This document shows positions 23,126-34,462 of a stretch of 64,000 nucleotides of DNA, piece after piece (within the stretch, counting starts at the first letter, position 1; each line of letters begins with the position of its first letter). The DNA is from Dipteris shenzhenensis (Eukaryota; Polypodiophyta; Polypodiopsida; Gleicheniales), in assembly GCA_047967505.1 (NCBI GenBank), contig CM106540.1. The stretch is one strand, 5' to 3'. Below the pieces are notes generated by a model that was given only the letters and a program-made list of their open reading frames with translations, searched no databases and was not told the DNA's origin. The translations under genes and the position numbers were made by a program.

Positions 23126-24906
23126 GATGTAAGCTCCCTCTTAATCCCACGAGTATCAGAGAAATGCTGAAAGTCATGAGAGAGATACTCTCCACCATTG
23201 TCAGTTCGTAGGCATTTAAGCGTTCTACCTGACTGATTCTCAACCAAGGCCAGCCATTTCTGAAATACCTGGAACACATCACTCTTCCGAGCTATAGCAT
23301 AAGCCCACACTTTCCTAGTTGCATCATCAATGAATGTCACATAGTATTCAGCCCCGCCTAATGACCGTGTAGGCATGGGACCACAAACGTCTGAATGCAC
23401 CAAATCAAGCATTTCAAACTCTTTCTTTCCCCTTCTTTTATGGGCTGATTTAGTCTGCTTCCCATAGAGACAATGCTCACAAAATTCAAAATCAGAGAAA
23501 CTCAAATGCGGTACATAACTCAAACGGCATAAGAGTTTCATTCCATTCTGGCTCATGTGCCCCAACCTGCAATGCCACAAAGAAGTGCTTGGCTGCTCGG
23601 TTATTGCAACAACATGATCAAATACCCCTGATACATGTAAGGGATACAAAGTCCCACACTTGGCACCCCTGGCCAAAAGCATAGAGCCCTTCTGAATTTT
23701 CCAACTCTGAAAGCTAAAAGTGGTGTGAAAACTAGCATCATCTAGCTGACCCACTGAAATAAGACTCTTGGTCAGCTTAGGCACATGTCTCACATGTTTC
23801 AAAACAAATGCAGACCCATTTGCAAAAGAAAACTTTATGTCACCTGCTCCCACTATGTCACATGCATAGTCATTTCCAAGATGCACACAACCTGTCTTTC
23901 CACTATCATAAGTGGAGAACCATTCCCTATGGGGAGTAACATGGAATGAAGCACCAGAATCCAAAATCCAATCCTGGGAATATGCATCATCTGAAGTGGT
24001 AAGCAACTCTGCAGATAAACTAGACATGAAGAGAACGTCATTGTCACTATCATGTGTGACTGCATTGATCTCCTCGATCTTCAGTTTTCCTTTGTCCTCA
24101 CTTGGACTCTCTTCCTTTTGATTTGCACCCCAATTTGCATTCTTTTTCTTATCCCTTTGCTCTCTTTTTAGCTTGTAGCAATCCTTTTTCATATGGCCCT
24201 TCTTGCCACAGTGGTAACACTCAATGTTCCGTGCCCTGGATTTGCTACGTGACTTCCCTCTTTCTTGGGACTTCCCCCTGAACTGTGATTTGCCCCTTTG
24301 CACATTTAAGGCTGCATCCTGCTTGTTGCCATCCATAGACTTCCGTCTAATCTCCTCGGCCAACAAGCTACCCACAACATCATCAAATTTCAGTACTCCA
24401 CCATGTGCAGAGTTACTGACAGCTGTACGGAAGGTATCCCATGAGGATGGCAATGAACATAAGAGAAATATTGCCTTAGTCTCCGCATCAAAATTCATTT
24501 TTTGAGCCTGACGCTGGCTGAAAATAATATTGAATTCATTCAAGTGAGAAGCAATGGAGACCCCTTCCTTCATCTGCAGCTCAAACAACCTCTTCATGAG
24601 GTAAACTTTATTAGAGGCAGTTTCTTTCTCATAAGTGGCACACAGTTTCTTCCACAAATCTTCTGTAGCTATGAAATAAACTGACTCTGCAAGATGAAGT
24701 CTAATAGTAGACTTTGCTAATGCATCCAACTCATTCCAATCATCCTCAGACATATTTGCAGGCTTAGCTTCAATCCCTGCCAAGGGTTTAATCTGCTTCT
24801 TTTGAATAAGCACATCCCTTATTTGTTCTTTCCACAAAGAAAAGTTTGTCCCATCAAACTTTTTAATGCTGAAAAACTCCTTTTCAGACATGGAAGAGGA
24901 TGCCAT
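23086..24906 (-). pseudogene. copia C gag-protease-integrase ORF
   Basis: Open for about 606 codons from MASSSMSEKEFFSIKKFDGT (chosen start; an upstream in-frame ATG adds eight residues). Residues 1-200 are gag of the UBN2 type (NFSLWKEQIRDVLIQ, LMKRLFELQMKEGVSIASHL). Near residue 235 is a CCHC zinc knuckle, CYHCGKKGHMKKDC. Protease DWILDSGASFHVTPH lies near 320. The GAG-pre-integrase zinc region (WHCRLGHMSQNG, CEHCLYGKQTK) spans 450-500. The integrase core follows with DLVHSDVCGP and LRTDNGGEY. The frame breaks near 23130, just after GIKRELTSP, so the last integrase Glu is in the next frame. One base change would separate this from an open polyprotein. Confidence 0.9.
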
Positions 24907-26344
24907 GATGCAAATAAAGCAAAATCCCAAATGCTAGTGCCTGCAAGAGAGAATCACACCAAATACCAGGTGCACCCAAATGTGTATGCCACAATAGTGT
25001 GAAATATCACCAAAACTCAAAGCTCAAAGCATCAAAAGATGCATCTGACTCATGTGCATATACTATGCATCCATATGAGCAAATCTGGCCCAAAAGAAAA
25101 TGCCAATAAGTGCCAAATGACTCAAGCATAAACATTGTCCACTGGCATATGCATCAATTATATCTCATCCAAGAGAGCATAGCACTATCAGTGCATCACC
25201 AACAATGTGTCAAAGCTGTCCCTCAGCATAAAATAGCATCCATGTGCAAAGCGTCCATAAAAAATAGCATCCCACAAGGCAATTTGGGCCTATCAGCGCA
25301 TCCAATAAGGACCGTAATGCATCCAAATGGCCTATAAATCATCCACTGCAACCCAATGCATACCACGAATGAGCGCACACTGCTCAAACTGCAACCAGAG
25401 TGATCTGCATAAGGTATGCTCAAGAAATCATAGTCCCACGGTAATGAGCGCTACTGAAAATAGAACCTGAGATGCCTCAAAACATGGGCACCATTGCATA
25501 ATCGGACTCAGCAAGAAAATCTGCAAATATCTCTCTTCTGCCAGAACTCCAAAATCCCAACCGATGAGTGAGAAATGGGAGTCAACACTTATCCACTGCC
25601 ATGTGGCATAAATCTAAGGTTTCAAAACCTTAGTATGAAAAATGCATGACAGAGAGACGAAATCGAATACACAGAGATTTATAACTTTGAAAATCCTTCA
25701 CCAAATCGTGCAAGAACTGATAGGTAGGGGTTTTTGGGCGTCCGGAACGCAATGGGATAGACGGTTTTGGAAACCGTGGTCTCAATCACTGGGTCCAACA
25801 CACGGACTGAAAAACGTTTTTGGAAACAGAGCTATCTGTAAACTCCACCGGAGTGCGAATGATGAGTAACATAGAAGTTTTAGGACTCTTGAGTCCACCG
25901 GAACTGACAGATCTGCAAATGGTTGCTCCAAACTTGAGTTCCAACACCCGAGCAAAAAACGCAGGAACTGACACAGTGACTCAGAAATCCAATGAAATGA
26001 TCCCAGATTCAAGAATGAAGGTGTTTCCAAGTTCCTAAAGTAATGTGGACACCAAAAGCAAGCAATAGTTGCCTCTACAAGTCAATATGGAGTCTCTGTC
26101 ATCGAATGGAATAGGGAAAAGCTCAAAAAACGACTTTTTCTTTGAAAGCTCTTAACAGGCTCTCAAAACCACTTCGCAAAGCCAAAGTGACTTTTCCAAA
26201 GGTTCCTCCAAGGTCTCTGCACACTCCGATGCAAGTAAAGTCACCCACAAAGCTTCCCACAAAGCTTCTCCTTCCTCCCACAGAGCTACTGAGCTTCAAG
26301 CATTCACGCACGCTTAGCTAGATCACCCGGGCTCTGATACCAGT

Positions 26345-26517
26345 TGAGAGTGCTCTCAACGGAAGCAAGAACGGAAGAAGGAGAGAGAGAGAGACAGAGA
26401 GCCACACAAGTTTTGGTGGGTTCAGAACCACCCTAATCTTCTTTTACATTCATTTATATATGTGTTTGAGTATTGTACATAATCGGGGTTAAGGCACAGT
26501 GACCTTTAACCCCCACA
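26345..26517 (-). repeat. 5' LTR of copia C
   Basis: 173 bp, same ends as the 3' copy. The primer-binding site complement is at about 26326-26342 (GGCTCTGATACCAGT on the + strand). Confidence 0.93.
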
Positions 26518-26733
26518 GAACCTGTGAGCTGGAATCTGCAATCTATAAGCTGGAACCTGCAACTTGTTCCCGTTGCTTGCAATCTTTGTCCCTGGGGTAT
26601 TTGGGGCTCAGAATCCCTGAACTTGTATTGTACTCCTTCCATGGCTGTAACCATTGAAGTAAATCATGAAGCCTGATCACCTCTAATCACTGATTACCCT
26701 ACATTCAGCGATTGTACTCCGTGGATGTTAACA

Positions 26734-27630
26734 TGCCCCCCTTCCTGTTGCTGATCCTCCCGTGGGTCCACCGTGTTGGAGGTGGTGTGTAGTGAGGACT
26801 GTGAGTAGGACTGCATAGCGGTCCAACTGTGGTGGGGTGAGTCGAGTGAGGTACAAGCGATACTTCCAAAAATGGGTGGCACGCATATCCTTGTACGTGT
26901 GGATGTGGTGTCCATGGAGATTGTGGACGAGGAGGTAGAGATGGAGGTCGTGAAATTACATAGGACCGATGTCGAGGTTGAAGACAATCTGATTGGTCAG
27001 ATTGTGAAGGTGGTCATTGATGGGGCGATTGTGGGCAGGGAGGTCGTAGAGGAGTAAGAGGAAGAGGTGATTGAAGTGGACCATTCAACGTAGGCACTGT
27101 GGTAGTACTGCCAAAACTGCTCCAGCTTTAAGAAGGGAATGTGCCAATGAGGCTGTAGACCAGCATTTGCATCGGTCCTTAGGATTGGAGTATCAGGGGC
27201 AAGGTTGTATCCTCCTCTTGTGCACTCGGGATGCGTGTGTCACCAGTCATCAAAAGACTGGGTGATGAATTGTGTGAGGGGGCGCACCTCTAAGATTTCG
27301 TAAAGATGGAGGTGGGGTCCCTTGAGTTGGCACTTCCAGTGGTGCATAAGTGTACTATTCGGCAGCTCTTGAAATGATTGCAAGTTAGGGCACCATTGGA
27401 CATTTTTGGGCGAGGAGGGAGGAGCTTGCAGAGTCTCATCATCTTCAACGGGCATGGTTCCATTTCTGCTATGTTGGTTGGCATTGTATCATCAGCTTCC
27501 TGGACAAAATTGGCTGCTTTGAGCAGCATGTTGAAAGCCTCTTCAGGGAGGTCAACCAGAGCCGTAGAGGATTTGGCCTCCCCCAACCTATTGCGTATGC
27601 AACATGTTGGAGATAAATTTCTCTCTCAAC
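26734..27630 (-). other. internal remnant of the element that carried LTR R; no domain recognised
   Basis: The position directly upstream of a polypurine tract and 3' LTR implies this belongs to the 3' internal region of that element. Open pieces such as 27290-27586 (-) (LPEEAFNMLLKAANFVQEAD) and 26694-26987 (-) are Ser/Thr-rich or hydrophilic and match no family I recognise. No RT or integrase motif is visible. Confidence 0.4.
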
Positions 27631-27639
27631 TATTCTAAC

Positions 27640-28280
27640 ATTAGCACATTTCCTATTTATTAATATGGAATATGTATGTATATACATTATTTGAATTAAA
27701 TAATATATTAATTAAATATTTATAAATATATTTATATTATTTGATTATGATATATTTATTTTAAAGAAATAAAAAATAATTACTCTCATTTATATATTAT
27801 ATATATAATATTATGTAATTAATATATTCATTAAAAATATTTATAGTATAACTTATAAACTTACAATATATATTTCTTAAACAATATTTTAAAAAATTAT
27901 CAATATATATAATGAAAAAAAATGTAATACAAATATATAAATATAATTATGTTATAAATTATATAATTACTTCTATAAAATAAGTTGTATAATTATTATA
28001 TTCATTGAAAATATATAATTGTAATTATTTTATAAATTATAAAATTATTTATATAAAATAAGAACCATAGTCCAAGGACCTTTATATAATATACCTAGCA
28101 TTTTTTAATAATATGAAGCTAAAAAATATGAATTAAAAAAAGCAATATAAATATACTTAATTTATTTACTAAAAAAGTATAAATATATTATTTAAAAATA
28201 AAGTTTAAAAATTTAAGAATCAATAAGTATTTTGCAAACAACGAAGAATATTAAAGAATCATAAACTAAGGAAAGTTATG
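27640..28280. other. very AT-rich non-coding block
   Basis: About 640 bp almost entirely of A and T with TATATAAT-type words, no ORF and no visible tandem period. It borders the satellite array to the right. Confidence 0.8.
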
Positions 28281-28339
28281 TACAAAATCATAAACTATGG
28301 ATTTGTAAGCTCGGTGTTCAAAAATATGCATCAATGTGC

Positions 28340-30125
28340 TTTTACCCTATGTGCTTATTTTTAATGAGTATGATAATTTGCAAAATCCTTTTAGAAATTT
28401 CTTATTTTAAAGGTTGTGTAAAGTATCATATAAATTAGATACCATTTGGATATCATTTGTGTAGTTTAGAATGCATGAGTGTTGAAAAACATGTACAGTT
28501 ATTGTAGTTTTATCCCAATTGCTTCAAATGGGTATGATATTTTGTTTAGGCCTTAAACTATGTAATTTCAAGGCCTTTGCAAGTTATCATACCCTTAAAC
28601 TATGTAATTTCAAGGCCTTTGCAAACTATCATTTGCATGGTTTGAAATAAATATGATTAAATCCGTGGTAAGATACCATGCATCATCCTTGGGTGTTAAA
28701 AAATGTGCTTTGTTCTGCATCTAACGTATATGCCTATCTTTGATGGATATGACACTTCGTATAAGCCTTAAACTCACTTTGTTTAAGGCCTCTGTAAAGT
28801 ATCATACCCATCAAATATCATTTATATGGTTTGAAAAGCACATTTCCTTATTTCTTATCATGCAGCATGCATGATTGTTAAAAAATATGCATCAATTCTA
28901 AACCCTAGACCTTGGGCCCTAAATCCTATACCTCAAATCTTAAACCCTAGATTCTAGACTCTAAACTCTTAACCTTATACATTAACCAATAATCCCTTAA
29001 CCCTAAACCTTAAACCGTATATCCTAGACCCTAGACCATGGACCCTAAGCCCTAAATCCAAAACCCTAGACCCTAAATACTACAATCTAGACCCTAGACC
29101 CTAAACCCTAAACCCTAGATGCTAGACCCTATACCCGAGTATCAAAAAATATGCGTCCTCTTGCTCCCACGGTATGTGCCTTAATATTATTCACTTTAAA
29201 AAGTTTCATACCGATTGAATACCGTTTGCATGGATGGGCATGCTTATTTTCTTGTATTCCACCGCATCTCATATACCTTATTATAAAAAAATACGCATCT
29301 TCTTTCTCCCATCATATGTGCCTTTGTATGATGGTGGGTACGATACTTTGCACACACCTTAATATTATTCACTTTAATGTCCTTGCAAAGTTGCATACCC
29401 ATCATACACCATTTGCATGGCTGGGCATGTTTATTTTCTTGTTTTCCACCGAGTCTCATACCTGAGTATCAAAAAATACGCATGTGCTTGCTTGCACCAT
29501 ACGTGCCTTTGTATGATGGGCATGATACTTTGCACATGCGTTAATCTTATTCACTTTAAGGCCCGTGCAAAGTTTCATATCCATCGAACACTGTTTGCAT
29601 GGGTAGGCATGCTTATTTCCTTGTTTTCCATAGCGTCTCATACCCGAGTATCAAAAAATATGCATCTGCTTGCTCACATCTATGTGCCTTTGTATGATGG
29701 GTACGACATTTTGCACATGCCTTAATCTTATTCACTTTAAGTCCCATGTAAAGTTTCATATCCATCAGACACTGCTTGCATGGGTGGGTGGGCATGCTTA
29801 TTTTCTTATTTTCCACTGAGTCTCATACTCGAGTATCAAAAAATGTGTATCTACTTGCTCCCATCATACTTGCCTTTGTATGATGGGGTATGATACTTTA
29901 CACATGACTTACTCTTATTTACTTTAAGGCCCGTGCAAAGTTTCATACCCATCAAACACTGTCTGCATGGGTAGGCATGCTTATTTTCTTGTTTTCCACT
30001 GAGTCTCATACCCAAGTATCAAAAAATATGCATCTACTTCATCCCATCGTGCGTACGTGCCTTTGTACGATGGGTATGATACTTGGCACACACCTAATGC
30101 ATCGTTGGGCATGCATATTTTCTTA
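28340..30125. repeat. satellite array, monomer about 180 bp
   Basis: The phrase AGTATCAAAAAATATGCATC recurs near 29133, 29283 (partial), 29463, 29643, 29829 and 30011, giving spacings of 150, 180, 180, 186 and 182 bp. Each monomer also has GATGGGTATGATACTTTGCA, TTCACTTTAAGGCCC, AAAGTTTCATACCCATC and TTGCATGGGTGGGCATGCTT. More diverged monomers extend left to about 28340. Short ORFs in the array are by-products. The size is typical of plant satellites packaged one monomer per nucleosome. No coding function is indicated. Confidence 0.9.
28895..29130. repeat. degenerate telomere-like (CCCTAAA)n block
   Basis: Dense CCCTAAA, CCCTAGA and CCCTAAAC words, including ACCCTAAACCCTAAACCCTA near 29098-29117, mixed with variants. 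It replaces the usual spacer in one satellite monomer. This matches the plant telomere repeat in degenerate form. Confidence 0.85.
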
Positions 30126-30129
30126 TTTC

Positions 30130-30967
30130 TCAGCACACTAAACCACAACTCAAAACCAAGTCAAGATCAAAGAAATTCATAAATCATGCCCAAGCAATCA
30201 TGAATTTGAGAAAAGTGCCCTATTTTGTTAGTATATACCAACTTTAGATCCTATTTCATTGGTATGTTGCCAAACCCCCTATCCGTCGGTGTGCTAAATC
30301 ATATTTATGTTGGTATATACTATTTGCATCAGTATATATCGGTGCTTCCCGATAAAAAAGCTGAATCAAGTCACACTTTTCTCTCCTGCGATCGCTCATA
30401 CTCTATTTCACTTATTTTGCCACTTTTTCCCTCCATTCGCTGCCATTTTCCTTCCGTACAAACAAAGCTCCCTCCACCTCCAGGTCCTACAGCAAACCTC
30501 TTCCTCCCTTTCTTTCAAGATATGTGTCTCTTCTCTTTCTTTCTTTTCTTTCTTTCATGCTTTCTAAGTTATTTTTTTCCTATGTTTTCCTCTACTTTCC
30601 CTCTAGTTTCCTTAAGTTTTTGCTTTACCCACTAGTTTTTTTAAAAATCTAGTTTCCCTTTCTTTTTCCTATAAGAAGAAGCATAAGGAATAGCAAGATA
30701 TAGTAAAGAACCATAAGCTTTTGCTTCAACCACTAGTTTTTTTTTAAAATTGAGGTGTTTGCTCTATTTTATAGGGGATCCGATTTATTTTTCTTCACAC
30801 ACTAGTTTGCTCCGAGGTCATCCTTTATTCTTTAGCTCCAAGTATAGAACTTCTATTCTTCTCTCTTTTTGTTTTTTATTTATGTTGTAGTGGCCATTTG
30901 CTGTCGCCTTAAGTGCTAGCAAATGTGACAGGCGTAGGACCCTTATCTCCCTTCATTCTCTCACTCC
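30130..30967. other. unassigned stretch with TATATACC words
   Basis: Between 30215 and 30345 the words GTATATACC, GGTATATACT and AGTATATATCGG repeat at short spacing, resembling the subterminal words near the CACTA terminus at 45760-45941. The rest is T-rich and non-coding. No element end could be fixed. Confidence 0.4.
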
Positions 30968-31012
<45 letters not shown>

Positions 31013-31919
31013 TCTCTTCCTCTCCTTCTCTCATTCTTTTTTTCTCTCTTTTCCTCTTCCTCTCTCCTCTTCCTCTTCCTCTTCCTCTCTCCTCCTCTTG
31101 TCCTCTTTTCCCCTTCCTCTCTCTTTCTTGTCCTCTTTTCCTCTTCCTCTCTCTTCCTCCTTTTCTCTTTCTCTTTTCCTCTCTTTTCTTCTCTCGTTCT
31201 CTCTTTTCCTCTTCCTCTTACTCTCTTCCTCTTTTGCTCTCTTTTCCTCTCTTCCCCTACCTCTCATTCTCTCTTTTCCTCTTCCTCTTACTCTCTTTTT
31301 CATTTTCTCTCGTTCCCTCATTCTCTTTTTTTTCTTTTTTCCTCTCTCTTCCTCTTTTCCTCTCCCTTACTCTATTTTCATCTCTTTCTCTCTTTTCTTT
31401 TTTTTCCTCTCTTACTCTCTTCCTCTTGTTCTCTCTTTCCTCCTCCTCTTTTTCTTTTCTAGCTCTTTTCCTATCTTCCTGTCTTCCTCTCTTACTCTCT
31501 TTTCTCTCTTTTCCTCTCATTCTCTCTTTTCCTCTCTCTTCCTCACTTACTCACTTCCTCTCTTTTCTAACTCTTTTCCTCTCTTCCTCTTTCTCTCTTA
31601 CTCTCTTGCTCTCGCTCTCTCCTTCCTCACTTTTCCTCTCTTTCTTTCTCTTTTCCTCTCTTCCTCTTCCTCTCGTTCTCTCTTTTCTCTCTTTTCCTCT
31701 TCCTCTCTTACTCTCTTCCTCTATTTTCTCTCTTGTTCTCTTATTCTCTCCTCCTCTCTTTTCCTAAGGTTTTTTCTTCCTCTCTTTTCCTCTTGTTCTC
31801 TCTTCCTCTGTTTTCCTCTCTTTTATCTCTCTCTTTTTCTCCTGTTTCTCTTTTCCTCTCTTACTCTCTTCCTCTCATTCTCTCATTCCTTTTCCTTTAT
31901 TTTTGTCTTCCTCTATCTT
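30968..31919. repeat. polypyrimidine tract, left part (about 950 bp)
   Basis: Almost pure C and T on the + strand, built from CTCTTTTCCTCTTCC-type words, starting with a C run and (CT)n. Open frames on both strands are low-complexity by-products. It is interrupted at 31919/31920 by gypsy E and resumes at 43240. Confidence 0.93.
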
Positions 31920-33126
31920 TGTTGGCTCTTTCCCACGGCTTCCCCATAGAAGGTGTAGGGTATTCTCAGTATGCAGGGTTCCAAGGCTTTTTGTCACATA
32001 CAAATATATTGGTGTGGTCGTTCGTAGTATAAGTGTAGCTTAGGACCTCGGGTCATATTCCAGTGAGAGACGTAGGCTTAAGTGTGGTAAGCAAACATAG
32101 TGCAAGCAAGGGTGAAAGGAGAGTGCATCATCATGATTGGGGTAATAAAGGCTTTCGCCTTCATTGGGGGTTGAGGGGTTTAGGAGGAGTTTAAGGGTTA
32201 GAGGGAGGTTCACAATTCAGAAGGAGGTTCCAAGGTTTAGAAGGAGGTTCCAAGGTTTGAAAGGAGGATCCAAGGTTCATGGTAGAGTACATGGTGGAGA
32301 ACTCATCTCCCTCATACATCATGGAGGTCAAGGGTCAAGGGACTAAGGGTTTAGGGGGAGCATAGGAGTGAGAGAGGAGAAAGGAGGAGGAGGAGGAGGA
32401 GGGAGGGAGAGGAGGAGGAGGGAGGAGAAGGGAGGAGAAGGGAGGAGGAGGAGGGAGAAGGAAGGAGGAGTTGGGAGGACGAGGGAGGAAGAGGGAGGAG
32501 GAGGGAGGAGGAGGGAGGAGGAGAGGGAGAGGAGGGGTTGCAAGGTTGGAGGAGAGGGGAGGAGGAATTGCAAGGTCAGGACATGCTTTTGGATGTGGAG
32601 TGCAAGGAAGCATGGACACTTGGAGAAAATTGCTTGGAATACCAAAGTAGAACTCAACATAATGCCTCAAAGAGTGTGGGCTTCATTCCATTATGGGTTA
32701 TTTATACAAATTGGAGAGCTTCTCTCTCTGCATGTAGGAATTGTAAGACATTCTCTCTCTTTGCATCTAAAAGTTGCATGTGGGAGTTGCATATAGAACT
32801 CACATGAAGACTATGCATGTAGGAATCGCATGTAGGAGTTGCATGTAGGACTTGCATGTAGAACATGCATGTAGGAGTTGCATGTAGGACTTGCATGTAG
32901 AACATGCATGTAGGAGTTGCACGTAGAAATTGCATGTAGGAATCGTATGTAGAACTTGCATGTAGAACATGCATGTAGGAGTTCCATGTAAGACTTGCAT
33001 GTTGAAGATGCATATTGAGGATTCTTAAGAGAGATTATTCCTAGCCTTATGCAAGTACAAGCGGAGCTTTGCGCTACTCCACACATATTCTATGCTACCT
33101 AAGTCCATGTTGGCACAGACACAACA
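31920..33126 (-). repeat. 3' LTR of gypsy E (1207 bp)
   Basis: Contains a GGA/GGAGG microsatellite (32365-32540) and a 15-bp minisatellite of GCATGTAGGACTT-type units (32810-33010). Both are longer than in the other LTR and explain the size difference. Near 32690-32705 a TTATTTATACAAATTGGAG box is a possible TATA region on either strand. Confidence 0.92.
32810..33015. repeat. 15-bp minisatellite in the LTR of gypsy E
   Basis: Units such as GCATGTAGGAGTT, GCATGTAGAACAT and GCATGTAGGACTT repeat about 13 times. With a 15-bp period all frames stay open and read as YMQVLHATPTC-type peptides; no evidence that they are expressed. Confidence 0.9.
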
Positions 33127-33129
33127 TAC

Positions 33130-33720
33130 CCCCGGATCCATTTTATTCATTGTCATCGGGTTATGGCTTATTGTGAGATCTCACGGAGTTGGGATGCCAT
33201 GCACATAACCCAATGGCTGTGGAACTTGTGGCATGCCAATTGATCCTGCTATAAAGCCTTGGCACCATACAATTTTTGCTCTGTTTCCAGGAAGCTTGTA
33301 TCCACCATTTGTTTGAATAGAGATATGTGGCGTGCTTCTAAGAAGATGACTCTTTGATAGAGTCGGCTTGTAGTAGTCTGAGCATCGTCGACCCGTTCAT
33401 TGGGATTGAAACTAAGTGGAGGCAAATGGTGTTCAATCTGGCTGGGGAACTCCAGAATGTATTCCAATGTTTTGGAGAAGAGCGGCACTGAGGCAAAGGA
33501 TGCGGTCAATGTTGCTGCGCATTATTTTGTTGAAGTGCTCGGATCAATTTGTCTTGGATGTTCCATTCTACACCAGAGTATGGCTCGATCATAGGCTAAT
33601 TAATGGTGCGATCCTCACCCAAAGAGTGTATGTTGGCCTCCCATCTATGACTTCGTGGAACTACATAGAACTTGGAATGGGTTCTGAGACATGGAGGTGC
33701 ACATAGGTACTCTTTCAAGA
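33130..33720 (-). pseudogene. unrecognised coding remnant in the 3' region of gypsy E
   Basis: Frames on the - strand read YVVPRSHRWEANIHSLGEDR and YSGVEWNIQDKLIRALQQNN (about 33510-33690), then VPLFSKTLEYILEFPSQIEH and ERVDDAQTTTSRLYQRVIFL (33249-33509). The composition looks like decayed coding sequence, with one frameshift between pieces. I know no family with these blocks. It lies where pol or a 3' extra ORF would be in a large gypsy element. Confidence 0.4.
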
Positions 33721-33957
33721 AGAGTACATCAAAGAGCTTGGGGCAGCACCAATCAAGTTGGGGATCCAATTTGCGGACCCAAGCTTCACTAATTTGATGC
33801 TGGTGATGAAGGTTGGTAGGGAAGTTGTCCAGGGTACTCTTTCAAGAAGAGTACATCAAAGATCTTGGGGCAGCACCAATCAAGTTGGGGATCCAATTTG
33901 CGGACCCAAGCTTCACTAATTTGATGCTAACGAAGGTTGGTAGGGAAGTTGTCCAAG
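33706..33957. repeat. tandem duplication, period 127 bp, in gypsy E
   Basis: Units 33706-33832 and 33833-33957 both begin GGTACTCTTTCAAGAAGAGT and run to GAAGTTGTCCARGG. A 3-bp difference (GGTGATGAA against AACGAA) and few substitutions separate them. Confidence 0.9.
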
Positions 33958-34462
33958 GTCCATCCACTTCGAGTTTTCATATTAGGATATTTGCTCTAGA
34001 AATCCTTGATGGGATTATTGGGAAGTGGTATCACATCAAAATCATACCCATCATTGGAATTTGGCATGGGAGTGCGAATTGGATTATCTGGATCTTGATA
34101 TTCAAAATTAAATATTGGGTCATTTTTTGCTAATGGCAGCACAAGTAGTGTCGGAGGTGATGGTGGGGCAGGGAGTGAATTTGGGGATATGGGTGAGAAA
34201 TATGGAAGAGTGTTAATTGTGAGAGGGGAATCAAAGGGGAGGGAGGGAAGAACTAGGCAAATGGTTTAAGCAGCTTGGTAATCCTCAACAGTAGGATTAG
34301 CAAGGGAAGGGAAGAAGTTAGGTGTGAGGGGCTGGTAAGTTTGCGACTAATGGGTTAGTTGAAAGTGGTGAGAGGCATCAGCAAAGAGAAGATGAAGGGA
34401 GTAGATGTTAGGCTAGAGCTCAGCGAAGGTTAAGAGGGTGGTAGCAGCAAGTCTAAGTGAGG

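Larger units (their letters stand above)
20631..26517 (-). mobile_element. Ty1-copia element C, nearly complete, 5.9 kb
   Basis: Two 173-bp LTRs (20631-20803 and 26345-26517) differ at about four positions by eye, roughly 98% identity, so insertion is recent. On the - strand the 5' LTR is followed by ACTGGTATCAGAGCCCGG, the initiator-Met tRNA primer site. AAGTGGGAGG before the 3' LTR is the polypurine tract. Gag, PR, IN, RT and RNase H follow in copia order with only about four frame breaks. It sits inside LTR R. The five bases at the two edges are GAATC and GAACC, so the target duplication is imperfect or obscured by short repeats at the site. The leader is about 1.4 kb. Confidence 0.95.
19907..26733 (-). 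mobile_element. 3' LTR of family R, split by copia C
   Basis: The two pieces, 19907-20630 and 26518-26733, together match the solo LTR 2309-3226 in inverse orientation. The right end is TGTTAACA at 26726-26733. Immediately outside it, on the - strand, lies GGAAGGGGGG, a polypurine tract, so this copy is the 3' LTR of an element whose body extended to the right. The left end is ACCACACA (19907-19914 on the other strand). The flanking five bases do not match (AATGT against GCCCC on the + strand), as expected if only one LTR of the pair is present. Confidence 0.8.

Noticed and set aside
28895-29130. True telomere or chromosome end.
   Set aside because: The repeats are degenerate, short and internal, with ordinary sequence on both sides.
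29151-29816. Several ORFs of 60-104 codons repeating HHTKAHM or MCLCMM-type peptides.
   Set aside because: They are translations of the ~180-bp satellite, not genes.
30913-31949. Two overlapping ORFs of more than 280 codons on the + strand and others on the - strand.
   Set aside because: They consist of Ser/Leu/Phe or Arg/Glu/Lys only and follow from the polypyrimidine tract, which has no stop codons in several frames.
32365-32540. CRISPR-like array or other spaced direct repeats.
   Set aside because: Purine-only microsatellite without spacers; the genome is eukaryotic.
32335-33086. Proline/leucine-rich and YMQVLHATPTC-type ORFs.
   Set aside because: They arise from the GGA microsatellite and the 15-bp minisatellite in the gypsy LTR; the same peptides appear in the other LTR.
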